Origin: Lophius americanus
Taxonomy: Eukaryota; Chordata; Actinopteri; Lophiiformes; Lophiidae
Assembly: GCA_037951165.1 (NCBI GenBank)
Contig: JBBDHG010000153.1
Location: 742,501 to 806,500, forward strand
Length of the DNA: 64,000 nucleotides
Direction: 5' to 3'
The position numbers and the translations under genes were made by a program. Each line of letters begins with the position of its first letter. The stretch's first letter is position 1. Of the stretch, positions 46,170 through 57,960 are shown piece after piece. The notes beneath the pieces are model-generated. The model saw only the letters and a list, made by a program, of their open reading frames with translations. It was not told the origin of the DNA and searched no databases.

Positions 46170-49100
46170 AATAAATACAGTTCAATAAAGCAAAAAGAAA
46201 TAGCATTTCATTAAACTTATGTTGCTCAGTTTGCTCAGCTGGACACTCATGATCCATGAGTGTACATGGATACATGGATGCTTTAACAGACAATCCTGCG
46301 ATTGCCTAAAACTGTCATTTTTATCTATTCATTGTTTTCAGATATTTTTGATGATTATATTTTAGTTACACCCAGCACACCAGTTTTGGTAGAAATTTAA
46401 ATATCTGGATTAAGTCAATTAAATACCTTATCTTTTATACTTTTCAATAGAACTGACTTCCCACCGAGATTCATAAAGATATTAACCTCAGAACGTTTCA
46501 CAGTATAATTGTGTGTATGCCACATTTTCCTTGATTTGGAGTTGTTCAGCAAATCTACTACATCGTCACTTTTATCATTTTTTCTTTCAAAAGGATAGAT
46601 AATAATCCAACTATAGAAGATCTGAAGGACTAATTTTGTCACCTATAATGTATAATAGCTCTTCTCTTAGTTTTGATGCATGAGTTTTGTTTTGCTGTGT
46701 TTATTTCTGCTGAAGTAAAACTATGAATGCAGACAAGGGCTCATCCAGACTTTTTTGTCTGAGGTGGCCGTCTGCGGAGCAGGAGTTGCAGGGGTGGCAT
46801 GCTGAACAAGTACAAACTCAGCATTAATTCAGTATATATTTTTAATCTACTTTAATTTCCTATATTTACTAATATAACAGCGTCTCACATTTTCTTTCAA
46901 ATGGCATACTTCCACACTTAGCCAATTTGAGTGTTTAAGTGCATTTTCAAAACAAGTAGGTAGCATTTAGTATACTAGGACCTGGATGGCATAATTTAAT
47001 GGCCTAAAAATTTGAGTATGAAACTCCAGACAGTTTTCACTTCCATGGCTTCTTATCAAAAGGAGAGGGACATAAGGGACTTTTCATTATTTTTACAGAC
47101 GAAGCAATGGCTGCAAAAAGTCTGCACATATTTTTAAAAGTGACATGGCGTCTGCAGTCAAACGTCGCAGTCGTCATTTGTGTGCACAGCAGGAGTCTTC
47201 GATGTGAAACAACACAACACTGTTGAAATCAGTGCACTATATAAAGTTAAGATATATGTAACCTCCCATTTGCTGAAGAGATGCCATTTGATTTTGATAC
47301 ATTTTTTAGCATTTTGTTTCATTATTGTATACTGTGACTTTTCAGCAAGATAAAAAAAAAATGCCATAGTAACTGTGGTAGCTGTGCTTCTGTTGAATGT
47401 TGCAGGTGTGAAAGATAAAATAGCTCTATCTACGGTATTTAATAAGTTATACAATTCCGACCCCTGCTGACATAACCAGCAAAAACACCAATGAAATGGC
47501 ATTTGAGGTCATTCAACAGATGACAGCACAATCCTAAACTTCACAGTCAAAATTCCGGAGTTTTTAATCTGACTTCATCAACAGACTTTACTCTGTCGTC
47601 ATGGAAATTACGTAATGGCTTAGAACTGGTTTGTCCTACTCTAAGCCATTAAGGACCATTTACTCATTCAATACTGAGTTGAGGGCCTTAATTATCATAC
47701 AAAACATTATGCGTCTAAGTCTTGTAACAGAGTTATATATTGTGGCCCAAGAAAGTGCTCTTATGAGTTTAATGTTTTATGAGCGGAACCGGAAGTGCTT
47801 TTATTTTGAAGGAGTTTAACGGTAGTTGGAGATTGCGGTAAATATTCTGACATGACAAATAAAAATAAGTGCGATTGGTCTTCTTCTTGTTGAAATTCGA
47901 AGTCTCCGTTTTCATTATTTTGAAGCTTCATAAGTATGGACGTCTTTCCTTAGTCCTCTTTTACGGTATTGTAAGTATAACTACTCTAACTAAGGTTACC
48001 GAACAAATTAAAACGTAAACTATGCTCTTCTAAAGACCCTCCATCAACAGAGTAGCGTCTGCAGGGAGGATGCTGCCCTCTCGTGGAATGGAATGAATAA
48101 TGCTACATCATTTTGGGTGACAGACTGAACTAAATAAACCTGCTATTGCACAGTTCATAAACACATTATTGTGCCTTGTCACACGACAAGATGAATGCAT
48201 GAATTGTACTGTTGATACATGGAAGACCCTGTGGATGAGGTGGAAAAAACCAACATTGTTCTAATGGCATAAATTCTCAGCTTCGGGTGAATATGTACAA
48301 ATTAAAGCCTAATTATGAACTTTGTATTATTGTATTACATTACTGTACTGTAATAGTGATCGGACACTGTGGTTCTTCTTTATTTTGTAAAATTTTATGT
48401 TCTCCATGGAAGTATTTCTCACTTAATCACTTTCAAGTCCTCATGATAAACACAAAAAGACATTTTACTTCTTTTGCAAGTCCACAATTTGAACTAGATA
48501 ACACTGAGAAAGCGTAAACCTCTGCTGAGAAACAACAGTACCCAATGTAGACATTATTGTAAAAAAAACAAAAAAAACAAAGGTGCCCTATCTCAACGTG
48601 GTTAAGAAAACATTATTATGACATCACATTGTGAGGTCATGATGTAACGGCGCTTTAACACAGTCACCTCTGGGATATACCTAAACCTACCTTTGGGTAA
48701 AAGTCATGCAAATTATTATTTAAATATACTTGTATTAGAGGGATTTTCTTTATCTAACTAGCTTGTTTTTGTACATCTTTTTAAGTGTCTTAACCTCTAT
48801 TTACTTTATTGGCGGTATGATTCTTGTTGCCCTGTGTGAAGCACTCGGTTTTGAAAAGTGATCTGTGAATAAAGATTATCATTAAAGAAAATATTATTCA
48901 AACCTCAGTTTCTTTCTTGATTTGTAAGTTGTGCTGCTTTATTTTTCCGGGCCCTTTAAAACAACATGTCGAAAGCTATTTGAGGTTTGAAGCTGCATCA
49001 GTGTTTGACCCATAACCAATGAAGTATTGGCTTTGGCTTTATGGTTATTCAGCTAACGGTTAGCTGCTAACCAGTTATGAGGGTTAATGTTAATAAATAT

Positions 49101-49424
49101 TTGTTTAACTAATCCAGGTGGGTCTTTATGAACAGCAACACTATGACCAATTACTTGATGCGTAAAATTAACACGTGAATTAATTGATTTTGGATACATC
49201 AGCCGTTTACTTGGATCAGCCATGTTTCTGCATCTGTGGGGGGGAAATTCTGCCAAGTTTTGGAGTTGTTGTTCTGACTTGAGGCAAAGTTTAATTTCCA
49301 AGAACGGATTTTTCTGATTACTCCGAAACCACACAAATGTCCAATTAGTCAGGCTAATAGACAGATTAAGTCTCCTTTGGATGTTTCTTACGTTCCCACG
49401 GTCCTGTGTGTCCCAGATTTACAC
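46170..49424. other. Intergenic region upstream of matn3
   Basis: No coding exon is supported. A CCGGAAGT motif occurs near 47787, and a LINE-tail-like string ('gaaaagtgatctgtgaataaag') near 48855. Otherwise I see only AT-rich unique-looking sequence. Confidence 0.55.
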
Positions 49425-50466
49425 GGATCAGCCACAGCAGTGTAACCGCTGACAAGTGAAGTTAATAATTACGTTGTTGCAAAGCAGAGAGAGAACTTTT
49501 GTCCAAGACATAAGGACTAAATTATGTCTTGAAAGCAGGAAAAATAGGCCAACTTAAATTGGCTAGAGGACCGGTTCAGAGCATCTACCAAAACTGCAGG
49601 TCATGTTAGGTCCTCAAGGTCTGCAGCGGTTAGCACCGACCAAAAGTGGTCTCAGTAAGGACAACTTTTGAACCAGTGATAGCTTCTTGGGTGTCCCTGG
49701 GGAGTGACAATCTTGTTGTCCAATCAAACAAGAGAGCGACTAGAGCGCAAGTTCATGCTGGATCTGATAGAAAGTTATCTGATTAGCAGCAGACTGGAGA
49801 AGGGTTAATCAATGTTGACCCCTGTAACCTACTGAAAGCTCCCTTCATAGAGCATGTCCGCACCAGAAATGGACCGTGGAGCAGTGGGAGAAGTGGCCAG
49901 GTCTGATGAATCGCGTATTCATTTAAATTATGTGACTGTTTAGGCGTTTGGTACCTAGGGAGGAGATGGCACTACATGAAGGTCCAAGTGGATGGGCTAA
50001 CTGGCAGATTTGACCCTGGATGCAGTGTGGAAAGAGAGCAGTGACGCTTCGGCAATGTTTCCTTTGGGCAACCTTGGGTCCAGCAATTCATGTTGATGTT
50101 ACCTTTTGAATCGTACTAAAACATCGCGGCCGACGAAGTTCACCCCATCCAGGAAACGGTATTCCTTAATGGCACTGGCCTCCTTCAGCAGGTGGGCCCT
50201 GAAACACGGCCTAAATGGTTCAGGGACGGTTCGACGAGCATACCTGCAAGTCCATGGTTTTGATTTAGTCTCCAAATTCCCCAGACCTCCATCCAATCAA
50301 GTATTTGATTACCCCCTCACAACTTCCAGAATCTTCTTCTAGCGTCTTGCTGCCAGATACCGCATCACAACCTCAGAGGACTTGTGAAGTCCATAACTCG
50401 ATGGGTCAGAGCATAAAGTACACACAGTATTAGGCAAGTGGTTATAATGTTATAGCTGATCAGTGA
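49425..50466 (+). mobile_element. Near full-length but dead Tc1-like transposon
   Basis: The left end 'ggatcagccacagcagtgtaacc' and the right end 'ggttataatgttatagctgatc' are degenerate inverted repeats about 1.04 kb apart. Inside, ordered blocks of a fish Tc1-like transposase gene can be followed: 'ggttcagagcatctaccaaaac', 'gaccgtggagcagtgggagaag', 'tctgatgaatcgcgtattc', 'ctccaaattccccagacctccatccaatc' (the SPDLNPIE region) and 'ggacttgtgaagtccataac'. Stops and indels are numerous, and about 200 bp are missing relative to the usual length. Confidence 0.75.
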
Positions 50467-50469
50467 ATA

Positions 50470-52243
50470 TATCGAACATCATGTTAACATGATAAAGGAA
50501 CCCATATTTCCAGAATTATAGATAGGATTAATGTTTGGACTTGGACTCAACACGTTCTCCTTTGATAGGACTGACAGATATCTGTTGCACAAATATTTAA
50601 TGAACAGATAAGAGAGTTGTTACTCGAATTACTCGTGTCTCGTGTTCAACGCCCCGCAGCTAGAGTAGTTTTCACTAATAAACAAACCTTGGAAGTTATA
50701 GAGGCAGTGTTATTACTTACATGGATTATCTTTACTGCTGCTGTTGTGAACCAACACTGATAAATCTTTATCGGACGATAAGACGTGTGTGAGCTATCAG
50801 CTCCAATTATTAATGCTGCCATAAGTGATAGGGCAGTAGGTGTGAAATATATCTACGCTATCTGTCAGGAGAAAGATGATAATAGAACGTGGAATATAGG
50901 CATACAAGCACGTGCAGTATATGTGCTTTTAGACACTGTTTATGAATATTTTGTGTATGTTTTCTTATAACTAAAAACAATTATTTGATAAGGCATTTAT
51001 ACATATGTGTGTGTTTGTGTGTTTCATGTTATATGTGTATATGTATTTGTGAGCAGATGGCTATGTGTAATATATGTACACATTTTATTTTATATTATTT
51101 TTTCATTTTCATTTACGTATTGACTTTTTTTCTGTTCTTTTTATATTCAGGGATAGATGTTCTTTGTGCAATTTTAAGCATGCACGGACTGTTAAAATAT
51201 TAAACAGCTATTAAAAGGCAGTGTTGGATTAAAAAAAAACCATTATGAAATGTTGTGATGTTAAAATGTCTTTAATCACAATCATTATAAACATCATATG
51301 TAAAAAAAAAATAGAGATCATTTAAATATTCTGTGTTTATACATTTATAAGGACTGTGATGTCATCAACACAATCCAAATCATTTAAGGAGTAATATAGA
51401 ACATAAGAGACCATTCATGAATTGATGAGGAGCGAGGCCAGACCGGTGCACCAGGTGGGAGAAGAGACTGTTTTTTTAGATGATTGTTATAAGGGGCAGT
51501 ATCACTTTCTCACATTATCTTTAATTTTCTTTTTGAACGCAGTTTCCGTTATACCTTGAATATCTACACGATTGATCTACACCAAAGTACAAATTCAAAA
51601 ATTGATTAAACAAGGAATTTAAGGAGACATGTACAAATGGAACAATTTGGTGACTTAACTTGAATTGCTAAAACACAAAAATCATTTTATAGCAAGTAAC
51701 TGTTGAAACTATTAATAGTGGGTGCGACACCACTAAAAACTCATGCACAACAATACTTATGTACAATAACAAGTGGGGTCTAAATGGTATGGTGGGTAGT
51801 TCATATGTAACACGAAGATCTGCACCTTACTGTTATCTTGGGGTGAAGTGTTAACTGGAGATTTGAGTGCTGGGAACAAATCTGCCTTCTTCTGAATCAG
51901 GCATTATGTCATTAAACCACTGCGCAAAATCTATAAAAGGTCAGGACTGACCTGAGGGATAAATAATCTTTCACAGACATACATATCAGATCTAATCTGC
52001 TGTTGAATAAATGGGCAAATGTTCTTGGTTCATTTCTGCAGTCCTGCAAAAACCTATTATATTGCCGTCTGAAGTAGTCGTTTGTAGTTATTGTATAACA
52101 GATGTTAGTTACATCTGTTATACATATACTAACACTGGTAGTTAGATATCTAAAGTATAACCCCTTGTATGTAGACTGGTGCACTTTATACACATGCAGG
52201 CGTTTACAATGAAGCACAAACAACCTGGCTCTGCACCTAATGT
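50470..52243. other. Intergenic region downstream of odc1
   Basis: AT-rich DNA with short TGT/TAT runs around 51000-51130. No exon or named element is supported. Confidence 0.55.
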
Positions 52244-52253
52244 TTTATTTATT
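52244..52253 (-). terminator. odc1: Candidate polyadenylation signals of odc1
   Basis: Two overlapping AATAAA hexamers on the minus strand about 960 nt after the odc1 stop. The stretch 52254-53207 is then the 3' UTR, in which I see nothing coding. A shorter 3' UTR using a variant hexamer cannot be excluded. Confidence 0.4.
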
Positions 52254-53207
52254 AAAAAAATACAAAATTAAAAAACAATTTCCATAGGAAAGCATTATGA
52301 TTTTTGCAATCCCGTCTCTTTCAAATTGCGTGGTTAACATCAATCATGAACAGTCAATCATGAACAAGACTTGTTGCCTTCTACAGGTTACAAAACCAAA
52401 ATTAGAGAAGAGGAGCGGTGCAGCCTGCTTTTGAGTCCCTGTGTCCAATTGTTAATCTTGAAGATTTGCTACTGCTAATTATGTTGTGTATGTTTACAAC
52501 GCTTTGACAGACAGGTATTTCACCTGCCACTATTTTTCTTTTACTTGCTCTGGCCCAAATCAGACTAACACGCAGATCATAAAAACATAGGATGATTAAA
52601 AAGAAAACACTTGTACTTGTCAAGTACAGCGCTGGAGATCAATGAAAAGTATTAAGATAGCAGCCATTGGTTGAATTAAATCACTTATCAAAACCCTCTT
52701 CTGGAGTTATTATGCAGGGATGCGAGTTCTGATTACATGAAATTAATGATCATACACACCTTTACATACTGCAGGTCGGTTCACTACAAGGTAACGGACA
52801 CTATTTCCTTTTATGGCATCTAATAGCTCTAATCTCTTTGCTGCAATAGTTTCAAAATGCTGCCAGTTCTCTAGAGACAGGAAATACTCACTGAGGTAGT
52901 TTGAGCTGTTTCGCAGAGAAAGGGTTTCGCGCTACGTTATTGCAATATATGTTATTCTTGAACAATTAAATCTCCAGATTACGGCAGGAAGACAACAGGG
53001 ACAAGTTCTAGTACAGAATGGAACATAGGAGACACTCGGCATCGATTCATAGAGGGTTGAACCCCAGCTTCCCTACAGAAATTAGTAAAACACACCCCTC
53101 CCATTCTCATGTTAAATCACTGGCCTTGAATTTTCATGAACATTTGGAAAGAAAGATCCCAGAACTTCCTGCAATGAAATGAAGGACGCTAGAACATTTC
53201 CAAGTGT

Positions 53208-55522
53208 CTACACAACATTGGCCTGGCAGGGTTTAGTGGGCATCTCCGAGTTGCTCTCTCGGCCACAGAAGGCTGGCAGTTCCAACGAGCAAGGCTCTTC
53301 TACTGCAGAAGGCATACCCTGGGAACAGACCTGCTGCACGTATTTCCTGCAGGAAACAAGACCAAAATTAGACTTTGGGGCAATAAGACAACACTTATAC
53401 CCGCAAGTCTCATGCTCAAACCTATGACCACCCCCAGCTTCTGGGACAATCTACTCACCAGGCAGTGCGGGACATGACGTTGTGCAAGTCAGGTTTTTGA
53501 AAGCCGTTAAATGTTGAAGAGGCGGTGACGGTGTAGGCACCCATGTTTTCAAAGATCAGCCAGTCACCCACCTGCAGGTCAGGCAGGGTGCACTGCTCAA
53601 CAATGCGATCAAGTCCATCGCATGTTGGACCCCAGATACTGCAAGGGTACATGACCTCATCTGGCTTAGGTTTCTAAAAGTATTAAAGAGGTGACAATGA
53701 CAGGTTCACCATTAGTTTAACCGTTCTTTGACCCATCGTTATGTTGAGTAGCTTCATTGCCAGTCAGCATTTGAAGTTTGCTTACCTTAGGTAGAATTGG
53801 CAAACAGTGGGCATGGTCATAGAGGATACAGTTGAAGGACCCGTACACACCATCGTTGACATAGTACATCAGAGTCCCATCATTGGTCCCTTCGTCTTCA
53901 TCTGTGAAGGAAGCAGAATTCTTTACTACCAGAAGAGGTTACAGAACCCCTTCAGTAATGAACCACATTTTAAAAATCAACCGTTTCTAAACAAGTTATT
54001 TACCGTCGGAGGCATAATCCTCAGCCATGATGACCTTCTTGGCAATGATGTTAACCACCAGCGTGTAAGCAGAGGCCACATAGAAGCGTCCCGGCTCAGC
54101 AATGATCTTAATGCCAGCGTCAACAGGGAAATATTTGTCCAGGGCTGAAGTGATCACTGTTGTGATCTACAGAGGAAGAAGGCACAGACAGGTCAACTTG
54201 GGTATTAAATAAAATTTGCACTTTAACAAAAGCTGCTGCTACAGTTAAATAGCCAAACCCAATCCCTTTAAATATAAACCACCACATAAAATAAGCAAAC
54301 AGACCTCTTCAAATTGGAGCAGACCACCATCTGAACCTGGGAAACCCCCTCCAATATCCAGTAAGTCCATTTTGAAGCCCAGCTCAGTCTAGAGGGCACA
54401 AAAAGAGTTGGAGTTAACTTACTACCGACATTTGGATGTTGCATATGCAAGTCGTTGACCACTCACCCCCATATCAAAGACACAGCGGGCATCAGAGATG
54501 GCCTCAGTGTAGGTCTTAGGATCAGTGCAGCCACTGCCGACATGAAAGCTGACCCCGATCACCTCCAGCCCCAGTTCTTTAGCGCGCTCCAGAAGACCTC
54601 GACAAGCTTTGAGTGGGGCCCCAAACTTCACACTCAGACGACACATTGCCTTTGAGTCATCGGTGGCAATACGCAGTACAAGCCTGGGAATAAAGCAGAA
54701 ACCGTGAGTGGAATAGACCAACAGGGAGAAATTTACATGTATACAGCAAAGATATTATCAAGAGTAAATGTCTCACTTGGCGTTGTCGTGATAACGTGCC
54801 ACTTTCACCAGTTCCACTTCGCTATCAAAGGTCATCATCTGGACTCCATGGGCAGATGCATACTTGATCTGAGAGACTTGCTTGCAAGGGTTGGCATAGA
54901 TGATTCTGTTTGGATCCACTCCCAGAGACTGAGCTAACTGAATCTCTGCCTAGAAGAGGAACAATGCACACAAGCGCTCAAACACACTGCCAAGGCAATA
55001 TCGGCTGATCAAGAGATCTTTGTTTTGTGTTAGCTGAACTATTGAGAACACCCAACACTAGGGAATATTACCAAGACACACCTTGCTCGCACAGTCGAAG
55101 CCAGTGCCCAGTGACGCCAGCGTCATAACCACATGCCGGCTGTCGTTGCATTTGATAGCATAGAAAGGGGTGACACGGGGCAGGGCCTTCAGCCAGCGCA
55201 TATGTTTCTTCAACAAATCTCCCAAGTCACAGACAAAGAAAGCATCCCTGTCATCCTGTAACAAAGATGGTATCGTGAGTGGAAGGAAAAAAAACAACCA
55301 AATACTGTGAGACAAAAGCCATTATTGCAGATTCAGTTTAACAGGTGGCCTGATGACCGTCCCATCACATAACAAGGAATCGATCTGTGCATTCCCTTAT
55401 CAGGGTCCCTACAGAATCATGCTTACCGTTGTGGAAGACTCCTTAATCTTCTGCTCAACAAAATCTCGGGAGGAGAAACCTTCCTCCAGAACAGAGAAAT
55501 CGAACTCAGTGGGAGTGTTCAT
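53208..55522 (-). CDS. odc1: Ornithine decarboxylase
   Basis: This pyridoxal-phosphate enzyme converts ornithine to putrescine, the first step of polyamine synthesis, as a cytosolic homodimer. Nine coding exons: 55427-55522, 55082-55255, 54777-54949, 54467-54683, 54305-54388, 54004-54166, 53786-53901, 53459-53673, 53208-53346. They sum to 1377 nt, giving 458 residues (human 461), with all phases closing. Catalytic features are intact: PFYAIKCND carries the PLP lysine, GVSFHVGSGC and DIGGGFPG the phosphate-binding region, IIAEPGRFY the PLP glutamate, and SIWGPTCDGLD the active-site Cys-Asp of the partner subunit. These residues are degraded in antizyme inhibitor, so this is true ODC and not AZIN. 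The last exon is divergent, as usual, and ends PCQANVV, possibly equivalent to the C-terminal degron with its cysteine. The antizyme-binding segment falls in the third coding exon. Two non-coding leader exons lie upstream. Confidence 0.96.
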
Positions 55523-55556
55523 GGTCCAAAGAGGTCTTTGTTTGGTCACAAGTAAC
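55523..55556 (-). other. odc1: 5' UTR part of odc1 coding exon 1
   Basis: The acceptor ctcccttccag| lies at 55557-55558 on the minus strand, leaving 34 nt of leader before ATGAACACTCCC. The preceding leader exon is predicted at 55795-55938. Confidence 0.7.
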
Positions 55557-55827
55557 CTGGAAGGGAGACAGGAGGAGACATTTAGATGCAACATATACAA
55601 GTAAGACTCAGCAGAGGATTTAATTTAGTGTTCAGCTTTAAGAACACATTATCTTGTGCGTCCTTTGTTTCTTACTACATTCTATTCCCCATGCATGTTA
55701 ATTTAACAAAGCAAGTATGACTGCAAATTGAGTGAAGTAAATTACAATCAAAATAAATCAAATGTCTGCAAATTACCAGAAGTGAGGTACTTACTTAAAT
55801 ATAACAGGAATTAAGAAAGGCTATTAC

Positions 55828-56792
55828 TCAGGTGCAGAGAAGCCAAGGTGGATCACCAGTGAAGTTAAATCCCTTCAAATACGACTCAAGGCCAGGGCCT
55901 TCAGAGTAGTCAGAGTATGATTTCCTAGAGTGTAAATTCTGTAAACAAGAGCAGTTGACAGGCTTTCACACAGTTTGTTAAGCAGAAACAGTTGAATTTG
56001 CAAAATTACATGTCAAGTCAGTGTTAAAATAAAGCTTAAAACAAAAGTAATTTACACTCCACTGTAATACTGCACTACAGAGCCTACGAGCCTGGCAGCT
56101 TTAAAACATTAGACATTACGGGGTGTTTACGTATTCACTTCTTTAAAACATAAATCATGCATATCCAGTATATCCAAAACCGCTCCATTTTATAATCCCG
56201 GCGTGACAAATTGGACCATCTGCAAGGAGATTGGCATGACGTTCTAACCACGCCCAGACAACATTTAAGCCAATTATGAAGAAGATCCGCCCCCTGTTTG
56301 GCAAGATAGGCATGAGGTTGAACCAATGAAGAATTTCAGATGACGCAAACGCTAGAATACCGGTTCCGGTTAAAACCATGCGGCAGATTAGTGTTCAAAT
56401 TACCGTAAACGTGGTTCCATAATCTAAATGACCAATTATTAAAACTGGTACGCATTACAGAGACGTAGAAAAATATGTTCATGAAGCTATGCAAGCTTTT
56501 TCAAATGCTTTAGCGCTGAAATGGCAAGTTTTAACGCAAATTACACTACCGTTATGGTTAGCTATTGAAACCCAACTAACCGCCGGATACGCAGAGCCGA
56601 GTGGTTATATTCCCAGCCCAGGGCGATTTAAATCAGAACAAGATTCATGTTACGACTGAGTAGAACTACCTATAGACATATTTAGACGACAAAACTAGAA
56701 GTAGCCAGCTAGCTAAAAGTTGATTGATAAAGAATGGCGCGTTCACAGTACAAAAAATGGCGTCGAAAATCGTAACTTACCTTAAAAAGCAT
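55828..56792 (-). promoter_or_regulatory. odc1 leader upstream ORF (40 codons, spliced) ending with Pro-Pro-Trp
   Basis: Leader exon 1 ends at 56781 with TTTTTAAG|GTAAGTT. Leader exon 2 (55795-55938) begins after cttgtttacag| and ends at TTTAA|GTAAGTACC. Splicing them joins ATG CTT TTT AAG (56792-56781) in frame to 36 further codons that stop at TGA 55828-55830. The second part contains SYSDYSEGPGLESYLKGF and ends FTGDPPWLLCT. An in-frame TAA directly precedes the ATG, whose context is weak (T at -3, C at +4). The uORF stop lies 67 nt before the ODC start after splicing. A Pro-Pro-Trp near the end of an upstream coding region is the stalling element described for antizyme inhibitor mRNA, and uORFs occur in ODC homologues generally. 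Polyamine-responsive repression of odc1 translation is inferred from this. Exon 2 may be alternatively spliced. Confidence 0.6.
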
Positions 56793-56895
56793 TTACAAAG
56801 AGGTTTGCCATTGACCAGGATGCTGGATTAAAACAAGAAGACGGCAATGAAGTCCACTACACTGACTGCAGCTTCGGTGTGAATGAAACGGGAGT
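56781..56895 (-). other. odc1: odc1 leader exon 1
   Basis: The 3' border is the strong donor AAG|GTAAGTT at 56781. The 5' border (about 56895) is estimated from the TATA box 25-30 bp upstream. The exon is non-coding except for the first four codons of the upstream ORF at its 3' end. Confidence 0.6.
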
Positions 56896-56919
56896 GAACT
56901 CCGACACGGAGCCACACAG

Positions 56920-56927
56920 TATTTATA
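56920..56927 (-). promoter_or_regulatory. odc1: TATA box of odc1
   Basis: CTATAAATA on the minus strand lies just upstream of leader exon 1. TATA-driven promoters are typical of vertebrate ODC1. A moderately GC-rich stretch with CpGs follows toward the first exon. Confidence 0.65.
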
Positions 56928-57349
56928 GAGCGCGTTACTATGGTAACGCAGCCAGCTGGAACCGGACTCGTATCCACGTATGAGCTCCTCGCTGATTTAT
57001 GGTATAAAACGGTTTTCTTGTTCCAACGGTCTGTACTCTACTTTGCAACTTGTAAAATATTAACATTTTCCATCAATCTCAACATTTGACATCCATCCAT
57101 GAAAATAGATTTCATATAGACAGAATTGCTTTTATATTGCCTTCCACTCTGATGTCAGACTGCATATTATTTTATAGCCATAGCCCTGTAGTTGACCGTC
57201 TGATTACGTCATCCATACGCTGAGAGAGGCAGACGGGGGTTTCAAAAGCACAAAACAAAGTTAACACAAGTATATGTAGTTAGACACATATTGCCATTGC
57301 AGTTTTACAAATATATTTTTCACCTAAATAACTGCAGTAAAGTTCATTT

Positions 57350-57960
57350 TCAGGCATACAGTTGTAACCACCGACAGGTGAAGTCAATTATGAAATCACA
57401 ATGGAAGCAAATGGGAGATAGTAAGAAATATTGGGAAATGTTTAATAAGAAAACATTCTTTCATTAAAGATTATGTGTTGGAAGGAAGGAAAATGCTGCA
57501 GTACTTGTTTGGTGTTCTGCAAGGGTAAGGAATAGTGAATCCCCGGGGTCATAGACACTCAAGCCTCGATGATGCAAGTAGGATGCGAAGGTTAGCCCAT
57601 GCCCTTCAGAAGAACTACTGAAAGATAAGATAGGATAACGCTTTATTAATCCAAAAGGGACATATCAGTGTGGCAGCAGCACAAAAGTAGTGCAAGTACA
57701 CAAAAAAGACACCTGGAAAATGAAAAATAAATGAAAGAAGAATACTTAACGGATAATAAAAATGAAATAGTATGCGATATAGAAATGTATGTTCATGAGA
57801 TTCACCAGAATCTGTTAATCCTTATAAACAAGATTCATGCTGCAGTGAAGTTCAGTTCGATGATACATGATGAGTGTATATTGTTTTTAACTGCAGCACA
57901 AATTGCTGTATGTACTGCAGCATGAGGCTGGTGGTTTTAATGTTATGGTTGGACGCTGTA
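57350..57960 (+). mobile_element. Tc1-like element disrupted by another repeat
   Basis: The left end 'ttgtaaccaccgacaggtgaagtcaatta' and the right end 'ggtggttttaatgttatggttgga' mark one decayed Tc1-like copy. An internal block, 'ccggggtcatagacactcaa' to 'aagaactactg', fits the transposase region. At 57615-57700 a different fish repeat ('gataacgctttattaatcca', 'gggacatatcagtgtggcagcagcac') interrupts it. After this the Tc1 motif 'cagcacaaattgctg' reappears, consistent with a nested insertion. Confidence 0.6.

Noticed and set aside
53208..55522. Antizyme inhibitor (AZIN) instead of ODC, suggested by the leader PPW ORF
   Set aside because: The PLP lysine context PFYAIKCND, EPGR, and the WGPTCDGLD active-site cysteine and aspartate are all intact. 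AZIN proteins have altered residues at these sites.
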